Below, piece by piece: positions 41,420 through 50,072 of a stretch of 64,000 nt of DNA. Source of the stretch: Myxococcales bacterium (GTDB lineage Bacteria > Myxococcota_A > Polyangia > Polyangiales > Polyangiaceae); the NCBI GenBank assembly GCA_947473045.1, contig CANJCO010000006.1, positions 56,890-120,889 of the forward strand, written 5' to 3'. Each line of letters starts with the position of its first letter. Within the stretch, counting starts at the first letter, position 1. The notes beneath the pieces were generated by a model. The model was given only the letters and a program-made list of their open reading frames with translations, was not told where the DNA came from and searched no databases. A program made the translations under genes and the position numbers.

Positions 41420-41793
41420 TCGACGATCCACATAAGCCGAGTTTTGTCCCGCGCCCAGGTCGCCCGTGGCGCGGTGACGATCATTCCTCTAGGGCCGCCC
41501 TTACGGACGGTCTCCAGCAGCCTACCCGCAGGCTCGGGCGAGTAGCCCTCAAACGCCTGCCTACATGGCCTTGCTCCCGATGGGGTTTGCCATGCCGCGC
41601 CCGTTACCGTGCGCGCGGTGGGCTCTTACCCCGCCTTTTCACCCTTACCTCCTGGCCGAAGCGAGGAGGCGGTTCGTTCTCTGTGGCACTGTCCTCGGCG
41701 TTTCCGCCACCGGGCGTTACCCGGCATCGCACTCTATGGAGCTCGGACTTTCCTCCCGCTTCAGCGCGTGAGCGCGTCGGCCGGCGATCGTCT
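41420..41793 (-). ncRNA. rnpB: RNase P RNA, bacterial type A
   Basis: Catalytic RNA of RNase P. Conserved blocks on the minus strand in order: GAGGAAAGTCCGAGCTCCAT, CAGTGCCACAGAGAACGAAC, GGTAAGGGTGAAAAGG, GGTAAGAGCCCACCG, GGAGCAAGGCCATGTAGGCA, GGGTAGGCTGCTGGAGA, TAGAGGAATGATCGTCACC and GACAAAACTCGGCTTAT. The P1 helix pairs GACGATC near 41792-41786 with GGATCGTC at 41429-41422; this sets the ends to within about 10 nt. The 5' end overlaps the last codons of the glycosyltransferase gene. Confidence 0.95.
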
Positions 41794-43140
41794 GTCGAAC
41801 ATCGACGCTGAGACGTTCGCACCTCGCGCGGGCGGACGCAACGCCAGGATTGCGACAAAAGGAGCGACGACGAGGCCGTATCGGCCGGCGCCGAAAAACA
41901 CAGCGTGCGTGAGCGCGGTTGACGCGATGAGCAACGCGGCGAACGCCTCAAAGCGCGAGCGTTTTCTGTCGATGGCGATGACGACGGCGAGGAGCAGATA
42001 GGCGACCCAGCCCGCCGGCGAGATCGCGAACGCACCTCCGAGCGCGGCCACTGCCCGCGGCACGCGAGCGGCGCCACGCGTCAGCGCGAACGCCGCCAGC
42101 GCGCACGCGAGCAGCGCACGGCTGGCCACAGTCTCGAGGGCGCCCCACGCCTCCTTGGCCGCGTCGGGGAACGCAGACGGGTTCGACGCGTGGAGATACC
42201 AGGGCCCGGCGCCGAAGTAGTCGAATGTAGTAGCCAGCTTCTTCGGGGCCTTCGCCATCCACGCGAGCGGATGCGCCGCAATGGCGCGCTTGGCTTCGCG
42301 CTCGAAGCAGGCGTCCTTTTCGGCCTCATCCCAAACGGTCTTGCACGCTTCGGGAACCACGATCGGCTCCCACGAGCCGGTCGCTGAGGCCTCCCCGATC
42401 GCGAGGTTCCAGCCGCCGTTGACGCTCACGAGCGCGCACCGGTGCATTTGCGAGCAGTTGCGAATCGTCCAGGGCAGGCAGGTCAGCACGCAGAGCCCGA
42501 CCACGGCCGCCGCGCGCGCGATCGGAGCTCTCGCGACAGGCCTGCCCAAAAGCATGCATGCTGCAAGCAATGGTGCCAGCAGCACACACTGCGGGCGCAC
42601 GAGCGTGGCCGCGCCCATCAACACTCCCGCTCCGATGGCGCGCCAGTTCGCCCGCCCTTCACCCAGACCAACCGCCGCAGCGAGCAGCAGCAGCGAAAGC
42701 GCGGCGCCCTCGGTCATGACGGCCGGGGTGTAGAGAACGAGGGCCGGGTGAAGCGCAACCGCGAGCGCCGCGACCATGGCGCGTGACGGGCTCAGGAAAC
42801 CAAGCGCGCATCGGTGAGACGCGGCGACGGCGACCGTGCCCAGCGCGACGTTGACGTACATCGCGACGCCGACCGCGCTACCAAAAAGCGCGTAAAATAG
42901 AGCTAAAATACCTGGATATCCCGCGGGGTAGTGCGCGGCTGCGGTGACTGCGCCGTCGGGCCACGCCCACGTGTACCCCTCGCCCGACGCCAGACGCCGA
43001 GCGAACGTGTCGTAAAAAAAGCCGTCGCCCGTGACCGGGAAGCGGAACGCGGCCCAGTGCACGAACGCGCCGCGTACGGCGAGCGCGACGGCCGAGAGCG
43101 AGAGCGTGATGCGCCAGCCCGGCGCCGCCCCGGGGCTCAC
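41761..43140 (-). CDS. GT39-like polytopic glycosyltransferase
   Basis: 459 residues. GTG 43140 overlaps the maf stop (GTGA). It is an integral membrane protein of the dolichyl-phosphate-mannose-type (GT-C) fold. A first loop carries acidic residues (GDGFFYDTFARRLASGEGYT, HYPAGYPGILALFYALFG). About ten hydrophobic helices follow, plus a periplasmic loop with Cys (TIRNCSQMHRCALVSVNGGW; VPEACKTVWDEAEKDACFE). It probably transfers a lipid-linked sugar. The last 11 codons lie inside the RNase P RNA sequence. Confidence 0.82.
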   Translation of the reverse strand: MSPGAAPGWRITLSLSAVALAVRGAFVHWAAFRFPVTGDGFFYDTFARRLASGEGYTWAWPDGAVTAAAHYPAGYPGILALFYALFGSAVGVAMYVNVALGTVAVAASHRCALGFLSPSRAMVAALAVALHPALVLYTPAVMTEGAALSLLLLAAAVGLGEGRANWRAIGAGVLMGAATLVRPQCVLLAPLLAACMLLGRPVARAPIARAAAVVGLCVLTCLPWTIRNCSQMHRCALVSVNGGWNLAIGEASATGSWEPIVVPEACKTVWDEAEKDACFEREAKRAIAAHPLAWMAKAPKKLATTFDYFGAGPWYLHASNPSAFPDAAKEAWGALETVASRALLACALAAFALTRGAARVPRAVAALGGAFAISPAGWVAYLLLAVVIAIDRKRSRFEAFAALLIASTALTHAVFFGAGRYGLVVAPFVAILALRPPARGANVSASMFDRRSPADALTR

Positions 43141-43745
43141 CGAAGTCCGAGGCTCGAAAGCGCGACCGAAACTTCGCACGCGGGGAGCCCGACGATGCCC
43201 GAATACGACCCCTCGATGCGCGAGACGAACGCCATCGCGCCGCCCTGCACCGCGTAGGCGCCGGCCTTGTCGAGGCCCTCGCCGCTCTCGGCGTAGAGGT
43301 CGATCTCCCGCTGCGTCGCCGCACGAAAAACGACGCGAGAGGTCACGATTTCCTGATGAAGCAGCGCGCCTTCGGGAGCGCCGATCGCAAACGCTGTTTT
43401 CACTTCGTGCGCGCGGCCCGAGAGTCGGCGCAGCATGTCGCGCGCTTCGTCGATCGACGCAGGCTTGCCGAGCATGACGCCGTCGATCAACACGGTGGTG
43501 TCGGCGGCGAGTACGGCGGCGCACTCGGCGAGCGCGGCATCTCGCGTCGCCAGCGCCGCGTCGAGCTTCGCGCGCGACACCCTCAGCAGGTAGTCGTAAG
43601 CACCTTCGCCCCCAAGTTCACGCTCATCGACGGGCGCTTGAAGAACGACATGACAAATGCCGAGACTGCGCAAGATCTCGCGCCGACGCGGCGAAGCGCT
43701 CGCGAGCACGAGCGGGTGACGATCGGAAATGCGCCGGTCAGCCAT
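43137..43745 (-). CDS. Maf-family nucleotide pyrophosphatase
   Basis: 202 residues from ATG 43745. Maf motifs: LVLASASPRRREIL, VLAADTTVLIDG, LGKPASIDEARDML, DKAGAYAVQGGAM and SGIVGLP. These enzymes hydrolyse non-canonical or m-type NTPs as a house-cleaning function. A GTG at 43769 would add eight residues. The divergent outer-membrane gene shares a palindromic GCTAGC around 43790, where -10-like boxes for both directions overlap. Confidence 0.92.
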   Translation of the reverse strand: MADRRISDRHPLVLASASPRRREILRSLGICHVVLQAPVDERELGGEGAYDYLLRVSRAKLDAALATRDAALAECAAVLAADTTVLIDGVMLGKPASIDEARDMLRRLSGRAHEVKTAFAIGAPEGALLHQEIVTSRVVFRAATQREIDLYAESGEGLDKAGAYAVQGGAMAFVSRIEGSYSGIVGLPACEVSVALSSLGLR

Positions 43746-43802
43746 GAAGGAGCGCCGTGTACCACGCACATGTGTGCGGCGCCTATGCTAGCGTCGCGCG
43801 TC

Positions 43803-45005
43803 ATGGTCAGGGCCTACCGCGCCTCCGCGACAGCTGCCTTTGCGGCGGTTGCATCAATGTTGCTCTCGGGCTCTGCGCAGGCTGCCAGCTGCGACAGCGC
43901 GCTCGTCAGCGCCTGCATTAATTCCGACACGCTCTGGCCCCACGCGGGCCCGAGCCGATTTCTCTCGATCGGAGGCGCCGAGACCGTCGCCGAGGGACGC
44001 GTCGGATTCGGCCTGATCACGAGCTACCTGTCGCGGCCGATCATGCTGCACGTGCCATCTCCCGGCCCGTCGGGCAGTGACGCGGCGGCGATCGACGATC
44101 AGGTCAACGGAACCTTCACGTTCGCCTACGGCGTCACGCGCCGGCTCGAGTTGGACGCCATGCTGCCGCTCACGTTTGCGCAGGGCGGCTCGGGAGCGAG
44201 CCCCATCACGGGTGCGAACGCGCTGCGCGATACCGCCACGCGCGACGCACGTTTCGGCTTCGCCTACGCCGTCGTACCGCGACCTGGGGTCGACCCGGCG
44301 AGCGCGACCGGAAAGCTCCCGGGCGTCGTCGCGCGGTTCGAAGTGAGCGCGCCCGTCGGCGACAAAGAGCAATTTGCGGGCGAAAAGTCCGCTGTATTCG
44401 CCCCATCGATCGCTGCCGACTACCGCGCGGGCCGATTTTTTTTCGGCGCCGAAATGGGGGCCCGCATCCGTCCGACGGCCGAGTTGGTGGGCGCGCGCGT
44501 GGGCACGCAGGCGGTGGTCGGAATCGCAGCCGGCTTCGATGTGCTTCCCCGTGAACTGCTGAGCGTGATGCTCGAAGCGCGCGCGCTGCCGGTGCTGGTC
44601 GAACAAGCCACGAGCGCGCAGACAAGCGCCGGGCTGGTCAGCACGCCGAACGGAAAAATGATCGCGCCGGCAGAATGGCAGCTCGGCGTTCGTACGGCGC
44701 CACTGGCCGGTGGTGATCTCGCGATCGCGCTCGGCGGCGGAGGATGGCTGCCGCTGTCATCCGATGCGCCGATCACGACTCCCCGATTTCGCTTCACGCT
44801 CGGCATCGTCCTCGCTCCGCTTGCCCGTGACACCGACGGCGACGGCGTCACCGACGGCCTCGATCGATGCCCACAGGAAAAAGGCTCGAAGACCTCCGAG
44901 GCTGGGGCCGGTTGCCCTGATTTGCCTCCAAAAGCGCCCGAAATCATCGACGCCACGATGTCTGGCCCGAGCGCCCCTGTCGCCCCGACGGCGCCAGCGC
45001 GATGA
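43803..45005 (+). CDS. Outer-membrane-type protein with a calcium-binding TSP3-like tail
   Basis: 400 residues. The signal peptide (AYRASATAAFAAVASMLLSG, then SAQA) precedes a beta-rich barrel-like region (ATRDARFGFAYAVVPRPG; GVVARFEVSAPVG; RFFFGAEMGARIRPTAELVG). Near the C-terminus is a thrombospondin type 3-like repeat, DTDGDGVTDGLDRCPQE, often used to link barrels to OmpA-like domains. Here there is only a short Pro-rich end and no OmpA domain. Another ATG lies 18 nt upstream. It overlaps the next gene by ATGA. Confidence 0.8.
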   Translation: MVRAYRASATAAFAAVASMLLSGSAQAASCDSALVSACINSDTLWPHAGPSRFLSIGGAETVAEGRVGFGLITSYLSRPIMLHVPSPGPSGSDAAAIDDQVNGTFTFAYGVTRRLELDAMLPLTFAQGGSGASPITGANALRDTATRDARFGFAYAVVPRPGVDPASATGKLPGVVARFEVSAPVGDKEQFAGEKSAVFAPSIAADYRAGRFFFGAEMGARIRPTAELVGARVGTQAVVGIAAGFDVLPRELLSVMLEARALPVLVEQATSAQTSAGLVSTPNGKMIAPAEWQLGVRTAPLAGGDLAIALGGGGWLPLSSDAPITTPRFRFTLGIVLAPLARDTDGDGVTDGLDRCPQEKGSKTSEAGAGCPDLPPKAPEIIDATMSGPSAPVAPTAPAR

Positions 45006-45841
45006 GGGTCACGGCAAGCGAGCGCACGCGCCACTTCATCGTTCGCGCGCATCAGGGCGAGCTGCTCCCCGACTCGCTGCTTGAAGCGCTGCGCGTTCAC
45101 GAAGTTCGCGCCGGTTGGGCCACAGGCCACGGCGTGCTCGCCGATGTCGAACTTCGAGGCATCGAGGGCGCCGAGCCCGGTGCGATTCGCAAGATCGAAG
45201 GCCCCGTTCGCGCGGTGGTGATCGACGCTGCCATCGGCGCGTGTCGCGGCGACACCTCCGTCGGCCTGCGCGCCGTTCTTTGTTGGGAGGGAGCCACCGG
45301 CCTCGAAACCGTCGCGGGCGAGCTCGTGGCGGCGCGCGTAGTCGGCCTCGAAGCGCATGTCGTGTCGCTCGAAGACGCCTCCATCGAGCGCGGCATCGAT
45401 CGCGCGTCGGGCGTGTGGTTGTGGGCCGTCGACGTGGCCGCAAGCGAGCGAGCCACGCGAGAGGCTCCCGCGCGCGACGCAGCGCCCCGGGCGAAATCCG
45501 CGCCGGAAGGCTGGGGCGACGCCATCGCCGCGAGCGAGCAGCGCGACGCAGCGCGCATCACGGGCGGACGCACGAGTGGAGGCGGCGCAGCGCTCATCTC
45601 GCCACGACGCCCGGCTCCCGTCGGCGCCGATCCCGATGAGATATTTCCTGCGGCCGGCGACATCGTCGAGCACTTCGCGTTCGGTCGCTGCGAGATCCTC
45701 AAGAGCGACGGCGATCGCATTCACCTGAAGATTCACAAAGACGGCCGCGTGCGCGAAATCGCGCTCGAGATGCTTCGCGTGACGCCGCTCGAATCGGCCG
45801 AGCCCGGGCGCCGCCGCTTCAAGCTCGACAAGAAGGGCTGA
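45002..45841 (+). CDS. PPC (DUF296) domain protein with extra C-terminal domain
   Basis: 279 residues. The first 140 residues form a PPC/DUF296 fold (RHFIVRAHQGELLPDSLLEA, GWATGHGVLADVELRG, VLCWEGATGLETVAGELVAA, AHVVSLEDASIERGID), found in bacterial stand-alone proteins and plant AT-hook proteins. After a 70-residue linker a small domain follows (GDIVEHFAFGRCEILKSDGD, RIHLKIHKDGRVREIAL) that resembles a beta-barrel nucleic-acid-binding fold. A DNA-related role is inference. It is coupled to the outer-membrane gene by ATGA. Confidence 0.8.
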   Translation: MRVTASERTRHFIVRAHQGELLPDSLLEALRVHEVRAGWATGHGVLADVELRGIEGAEPGAIRKIEGPVRAVVIDAAIGACRGDTSVGLRAVLCWEGATGLETVAGELVAARVVGLEAHVVSLEDASIERGIDRASGVWLWAVDVAASERATREAPARDAAPRAKSAPEGWGDAIAASEQRDAARITGGRTSGGGAALISPRRPAPVGADPDEIFPAAGDIVEHFAFGRCEILKSDGDRIHLKIHKDGRVREIALEMLRVTPLESAEPGRRRFKLDKKG

Positions 45842-45844
45842 CCG

Positions 45845-46717
45845 TCACGCCACGACGCGGGCAGAGGCGCCGCCGATGACAAGCTCGGTGCCCACGCCGG
45901 CTTTGTCGACTTTTACCATCGCGAGCCCGACAACCGCGGCGGAGATCGGACCGCGCGCGACCGACGTGAGCGTGCCCACTGCGACTCCCGACGCGTCGCA
46001 GACTTCCGCTCCCCGCGCCGGAACGACCTGAGCGTCGATCGTGATTTTCGCCAGCTTTCGCTTCACCCGCCCGCGCACTTCGAGCATGAAGACGACCTCC
46101 TGACCGATGTAGCAGCCCTTGTCGAACGACACTGCGCGCCGCTCGAGCAGGGCTTCCTGCGGGTAGGTGGTTTGATCGAAATCGACCCCAAAACGAGGAA
46201 CGCCGAGCTCGACGCGGATCGCATCATACCACTCCAGGCTGCCCCGCGCGACGTCGACAGCGCGTGCCGCCGCCTCCCCCTCGAAGAGCAGCACGGCTCC
46301 ACCGAAGCCGAGCTCGTCGAACGCCGCGGACAGCACGCCAGCGCCGCCGATCGCGGCGACGTCGGGACCGCAGGCCAGCGCGACGACATCGCCCGTCGCG
46401 GCCACCTCGGCGTCTTCCATGATGATGTAACGCTCGAAGGTCGCGATCAGCTCGCTGAGCGCTGCGCGTGGCACGACAAGTCGGAGCGCGTCGGCCTCTG
46501 CGATCACGATAACGTCGGCGATCACGCGGCCCTTCTGGGTCACCGCAAGCCCGTACGTCGCGACGCCCGGCACCGCGCGGGTAACGTCACAGGTGAGCAT
46601 TCCGTTGAGCCACGCGACCCGGTCGTTGCCTCGAACCACAGCTGCGGCGAGGTCGGGACGGAAGACAACGAGGGCGCCGGTGCGTGCAGCGTCGAGCTGC
46701 GCTTGTTGGGTCAACAC
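45845..46717 (-). CDS. ygfZ: Folate-binding Fe-S maintenance protein YgfZ (GcvT-like)
   Basis: 290 residues from GTG 46717. The YgfZ signature K-G-C-Y-x-G-Q-E is intact (FDKGCYIGQEV). The N-terminal GcvT-like fold shows AWLNGMLTCDVTRAVPG, TQKGRVIADVIVI and VELGVPRFGVDFDQTTYPQE. It supports repair or activity of certain Fe-S enzymes such as MiaB. A start further upstream (46744) is possible, but a -10-like TATACG overlaps that segment, ending 6 nt before GTG 46717. Confidence 0.9.
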   Translation of the reverse strand: MLTQQAQLDAARTGALVVFRPDLAAAVVRGNDRVAWLNGMLTCDVTRAVPGVATYGLAVTQKGRVIADVIVIAEADALRLVVPRAALSELIATFERYIIMEDAEVAATGDVVALACGPDVAAIGGAGVLSAAFDELGFGGAVLLFEGEAAARAVDVARGSLEWYDAIRVELGVPRFGVDFDQTTYPQEALLERRAVSFDKGCYIGQEVVFMLEVRGRVKRKLAKITIDAQVVPARGAEVCDASGVAVGTLTSVARGPISAAVVGLAMVKVDKAGVGTELVIGGASARVVA

Positions 46718-46723
46718 GGCACT

Positions 46724-46729
46724 CGTATA
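46724..46729 (-). promoter_or_regulatory. Predicted -10 box of ygfZ (TATACG)
   Basis: On the minus strand GGCTATACG ends 6 nt before GTG 46717; a leaderless mRNA is predicted. Confidence 0.4.
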
Positions 46730-46806
46730 GCCTGCGACCCGCACGATCGCACGATGTTGGCGGCGGCTGATTGACGCGGCAGCCCAAGGCGGCGCAGCAT
46801 GCCCGC

Positions 46807-47760
46807 GTGTCCGGCATCGGCATCCTGATCAACCCGCGCAGCCGCAGGAACCTGCGCGACCCCGGCGCGGGCGAGCGCCTCGCGCGCATCGTCGGGCCGC
46901 TCGGGCGGGTGCGCACCGCGAGCACCCTGGGCGAGCTGCGCGACATCGCTGCGGAGTTTTCGGAGCGCGACATCGACGTGCTCGCGATCAGCGGCGGGGA
47001 CGGCACCAACCACGTCACCCTCGGCGGCTTCATCAAAGCCTATGGCGACAAGCCGCTGCCTCCCATCGCGTTTCTACGCGGGGGCACGATGAACACCGTG
47101 GCCAACGCGGTGGGAGTGCGCCGCGGCTCGCCCGAGCGCCTGCTGGAACGGCTCGCGAAAGCGGTCGGTCGCAACGAGCCGCTGCGCTCGGTCACGCGTC
47201 GCCTGATGCGCGTTGGAGACGACTACGGGTTCCTGTTCGGCGCCGGCGCGATCCACGGCTTTTTGGCCGAGTATTATCGTGACGGCGAGCCGTCTCCCCG
47301 CGTGGCCGCCAAGACGCTGGCGCGCGGGGCCGCGAGCGCGCTCATCGGCGGCGAGACCGCGACGCGCATCGCCGAGCCTCTGCGCGGATCGATCGAATAC
47401 GACGACACGAGCGGCCGTCACCACCGCTGGCCCGAGCGCGAGTACCTCGCCGTTGGCGCAGGCACAGTCGATCAAATTGGGCTTGGTTTTCGCCCATTTC
47501 ATCGAAGCGCCGGCCGCGTCGACGCGTTTCACCTCCTCGGCATTCATGCAACCCCCGCCGGGCTCGTTCGGGAGCTGCCGCGAATATGGCGCGCCGCTCC
47601 GATGCGCCCGGAGACGGCCGACGACGCTGCCGCGGTTCGCGCCGTGATCCACCCGAGCGGAGGCGTCACGCGGTACATGATCGACGGCGATCTCTTCGAG
47701 GCCCCAGGACCGCTCAGCGTTTCCCTCGGTCCAAGCATCTCCATCGTCACACTACGCTGA
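46807..47760 (+). CDS. Diacylglycerol/sphingosine-kinase-family lipid kinase
   Basis: 317 residues from GTG 46807; TTG 46771 would add 12. The DAGK catalytic domain begins at once (GIGILINPRSRRN), with the nucleotide-binding GGDGT motif (ISGGDGTNHVTLGGF) and PIAFLRGGTMNTVANAVGV. The C-terminal sandwich domain includes GDDYGFLFGAGAIHGFLAEY and FRPFHRSAGRVDAFHLLG. It phosphorylates a lipid, with substrate unknown. It is divergent from ygfZ. Confidence 0.85.
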   Translation: MSGIGILINPRSRRNLRDPGAGERLARIVGPLGRVRTASTLGELRDIAAEFSERDIDVLAISGGDGTNHVTLGGFIKAYGDKPLPPIAFLRGGTMNTVANAVGVRRGSPERLLERLAKAVGRNEPLRSVTRRLMRVGDDYGFLFGAGAIHGFLAEYYRDGEPSPRVAAKTLARGAASALIGGETATRIAEPLRGSIEYDDTSGRHHRWPEREYLAVGAGTVDQIGLGFRPFHRSAGRVDAFHLLGIHATPAGLVRELPRIWRAAPMRPETADDAAAVRAVIHPSGGVTRYMIDGDLFEAPGPLSVSLGPSISIVTLR

Positions 47761-47790
47761 GCCTCCGGCGCGATGCACTCGCCAGCGTGC

Positions 47791-47796
47791 TATCGT
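47791..47796 (+). promoter_or_regulatory. Predicted extended -10 box (TGC-TATCGT)
   Basis: TGCTATCGT ends 9 nt before ATG 47806, with no Shine-Dalgarno sequence. Confidence 0.45.
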
Positions 47797-47805
47797 TGCG
47801 ACCCA

Positions 47806-48468
47806 ATGAAGGATCCGGCGCGACGGCTGGCTGCGCCCGCATGGGCCGCTGCGTTGCTCACGCTGAGCGCCCAGGTCGCCTCTGCCGACACCCGCCCGCT
47901 CGACGCCGCTGACCTCGAGCGCCTGCAACGCGGCGAAACAGTCGTGCGCGAGCAGACGCTTTCAAGCGACGGCGACGACGACCGCAGATTCGTCGGGGGA
48001 CTCGCCTACGCCGTGTTGGACGCCGCTCCTGAAGACGTCGGAGCGCTCTTCAGCGACGCCGCGGCCTACACGCAACTGCTGCCGCGAACGCGGAGCGCCG
48101 TGCGCATTTCCGGCACGGCAGGGGACCAACGAATCCAGCTCATTCAAGGCACTGCGCTCGTGTCGCTCAGTTACGTCGTCCACGTGCGCGATTATCCGAG
48201 GGAAGGCACGGTTCGTTTCTGGCTGGACGCCGGCTACCCGCACGGCATCGACGACGCGTGGGGCTTCGTCCGCGCCGAGCGCTGGCCGTCCGCCGCCGGA
48301 CGCACCAAAACGCTCGTGAGCTACGGAGTTCTCGTCGAGCTGGGCCCGGGGATCGTGCGGGCGATGTACGAGGACAAGCTCCGCGCAGCGATGCTCAGCG
48401 TGCCTGCCCGGCTGCGGAGCTACGTCGCCGCGGGGTCGAAAGAGGCGGATCAGGGCGCCCCCCGGTAG
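47806..48468 (+). CDS. Exported SRPBCC/START-like protein
   Basis: 220 residues from ATG 47806. The signal peptide (LAAPAWAAALLTLSAQVASA) precedes a START/polyketide-cyclase-like fold (GGLAYAVLDAAPEDVGALFS, YTQLLPRTRSAVRISG, VSLSYVVHVRDYPREGTVRF, then KTLVSYGVLVELGPGIVRAM). It is possibly a periplasmic lipid- or hydrophobe-binding protein. An ABC-2 permease gene follows after 69 nt under its own predicted -10 box. Confidence 0.78.
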   Translation: MKDPARRLAAPAWAAALLTLSAQVASADTRPLDAADLERLQRGETVVREQTLSSDGDDDRRFVGGLAYAVLDAAPEDVGALFSDAAAYTQLLPRTRSAVRISGTAGDQRIQLIQGTALVSLSYVVHVRDYPREGTVRFWLDAGYPHGIDDAWGFVRAERWPSAAGRTKTLVSYGVLVELGPGIVRAMYEDKLRAAMLSVPARLRSYVAAGSKEADQGAPR

Positions 48469-48522
48469 CGGGCGGGCAGACTTGAAACGGCGGCTTTTTC
48501 CCACCTCGCCGCCTGCCTCTGC

Positions 48523-48528
48523 TAACTC
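48523..48528 (+). promoter_or_regulatory. Predicted extended -10 box (TGC-TAACTC)
   Basis: TGCTAACTC ends 9 nt before ATG 48538. Confidence 0.4.
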
Positions 48529-48537
48529 TTTTGGGCG

Positions 48538-49470
48538 ATGGTGATGCGCATTTTCGTCATCGCGATGAACGCGTACCGCGAGTCGGTGCGCGCGCGTTTG
48601 CTCATTGGCCTTTTCGGCGTCGCCGTCGCCACCTGTGCGTACGCAGTCGTCGTCGCGTCGCTGTCGCTGCATCAAGAAGCGCGCGTGGTGTCAGACCTCG
48701 GATCGAGCTCGATTTCACTCTACGCAGCCCTCGTCGCCATCGTCCTCGGCGCCACTTCGCTTCACCGCGAGGTCGAACAAAAGACGGTGTTTCCGATTCT
48801 CGCTCGCCCGCTCGCGCGCCACGAATACATGCTCGGCAAGTATTTCGGCGCCCTCGCGACGCTCCTCGTATTCATCGCCGTCGACGCCGCGATCGTTCTC
48901 GCGATTCTCGCGCTGCTCACCGATCAGAAGCCCGCCCTCGTGCTCGGCGCGGCAGCTGCGCTGCTTGCGATCCTCGCGGGCCTGCTGGTGCGCGCGAAGC
49001 ACACGCGCGTGTACGTGCTGATTCCGTGGGCGCTCGCCGCGCTCCTCGCGATGGCGCTGCTCGCGTCGACTGCGGGCGACGACCGCCGCCTCGTGCTCTC
49101 TTCCATGCTGCTGACGCTGTGCGAAGTCAGCATCGTCACCGCGGTCGCCACGCTGTTTTCGTCGTTTTCTTCCCCGATGCTGACCGCGATGTTCTCATTC
49201 GGTGTCTTCATCATCGGGCGTTCGGCCGACACCCTCGCTCACCTGCCAGCCCGGCAGCTCGGCGGCGGCGCGCGCGCGGCAGGAGCGCTACTCGCCCGCG
49301 TGTTTCCCAACCTGAACCTGTACGTTCCGCCACGCCCCGTGCTGCTCGGGCAAGTCGCGGACCTGCCGATTTGGCCGTACGTGGGCGCATCGGCCCTGCA
49401 CGCAGCGGCGTATTCGGCCTTACTTCTCGCGATTGCCTGGTTGATGTTCCGCAAGCGGGATTTCACGTGA
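48538..49470 (+). CDS. ABC-2-type transporter permease
   Basis: 310 residues with about six helices. It follows the ABC-2 pattern: first helix after an amphipathic start (FVIAMNAYRESVRARLLIGL), then EVEQKTVFPILARPLARHEY and MLGKYFGALATLLVFIAVDA. The conserved cytoplasmic P-x-L-x-R-P-L-x-R motif is present. No ATPase subunit is in the vicinity. ATG 48544 is an alternative start. It overlaps the next gene by GTGA. Confidence 0.85.
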   Translation: MVMRIFVIAMNAYRESVRARLLIGLFGVAVATCAYAVVVASLSLHQEARVVSDLGSSSISLYAALVAIVLGATSLHREVEQKTVFPILARPLARHEYMLGKYFGALATLLVFIAVDAAIVLAILALLTDQKPALVLGAAAALLAILAGLLVRAKHTRVYVLIPWALAALLAMALLASTAGDDRRLVLSSMLLTLCEVSIVTAVATLFSSFSSPMLTAMFSFGVFIIGRSADTLAHLPARQLGGGARAAGALLARVFPNLNLYVPPRPVLLGQVADLPIWPYVGASALHAAAYSALLLAIAWLMFRKRDFT

Positions 49471-50033
49471 AGGCCCTGGCGTGGCGCGCGATGCTCATCG
49501 TCGCCGTCACGCTGATGCTGCTCGGCATCGCCTGGCTGCGCGAACGCGCTCGCGCTACAGCCGCCCTTCATGCGTCGGATACGGCGCTCGCGAGCGGGGA
49601 TTTCAACGCGGCGACCGAGGCCGCACGGGAAGCGGCGATGAGCCGAACGTTCGGCGCCGCCGCCCCCCGGATGGGCTTCGAGCGGCTCGACAGCTTCGCG
49701 CGATCCGCCGCCAGCCGGGGCGATCTCGTGCAAATGAAGGCCGCGCTGATCGCGATGCGCGCCGCGGCCGATGCAACCGACGACGACGCTTGGCGAACGA
49801 GCGCGAATGAGGCCCTCGCGCGCTGCGCCGCGCTGATCGCGGCGACCCCGGCCGCCCGAGCCGTCGAAGGATGCAACGGCGAAGGAGACGCGTCCTGCCT
49901 GCGCGCGATGAACCTCGAACTGGGCGCGCCGACGCACCCGCCCCGATCGGCGCACGCCTGGCTGATCGCCGCGGCCCTCGCTCTGGCCGCCGCCGCGATC
50001 GTCGCGACGCGCAAGCGCGAGGCAGCGACCTGA
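49467..50033 (+). CDS. Small membrane protein with two end helices, function unknown
   Basis: 188 residues; GTG 49467 overlaps the permease stop (GTGA), so it is probably an accessory to the permease. One helix lies at each end (AMLIVAVTLMLLGIAWL; AWLIAAALALAAAAIVA), with an Ala-rich helical domain between (SDTALASGDFNAATEAAREA, TPR-like). Two Cys (EGCNGEGDASCLRA) precede the second helix. Confidence 0.68.
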   Translation: MKALAWRAMLIVAVTLMLLGIAWLRERARATAALHASDTALASGDFNAATEAAREAAMSRTFGAAAPRMGFERLDSFARSAASRGDLVQMKAALIAMRAAADATDDDAWRTSANEALARCAALIAATPAARAVEGCNGEGDASCLRAMNLELGAPTHPPRSAHAWLIAAALALAAAAIVATRKREAAT

Positions 50034-50072
50034 GGGTTCCCCGCGAGGCTCGCGTGTGGCAAAAGCCGGCGC

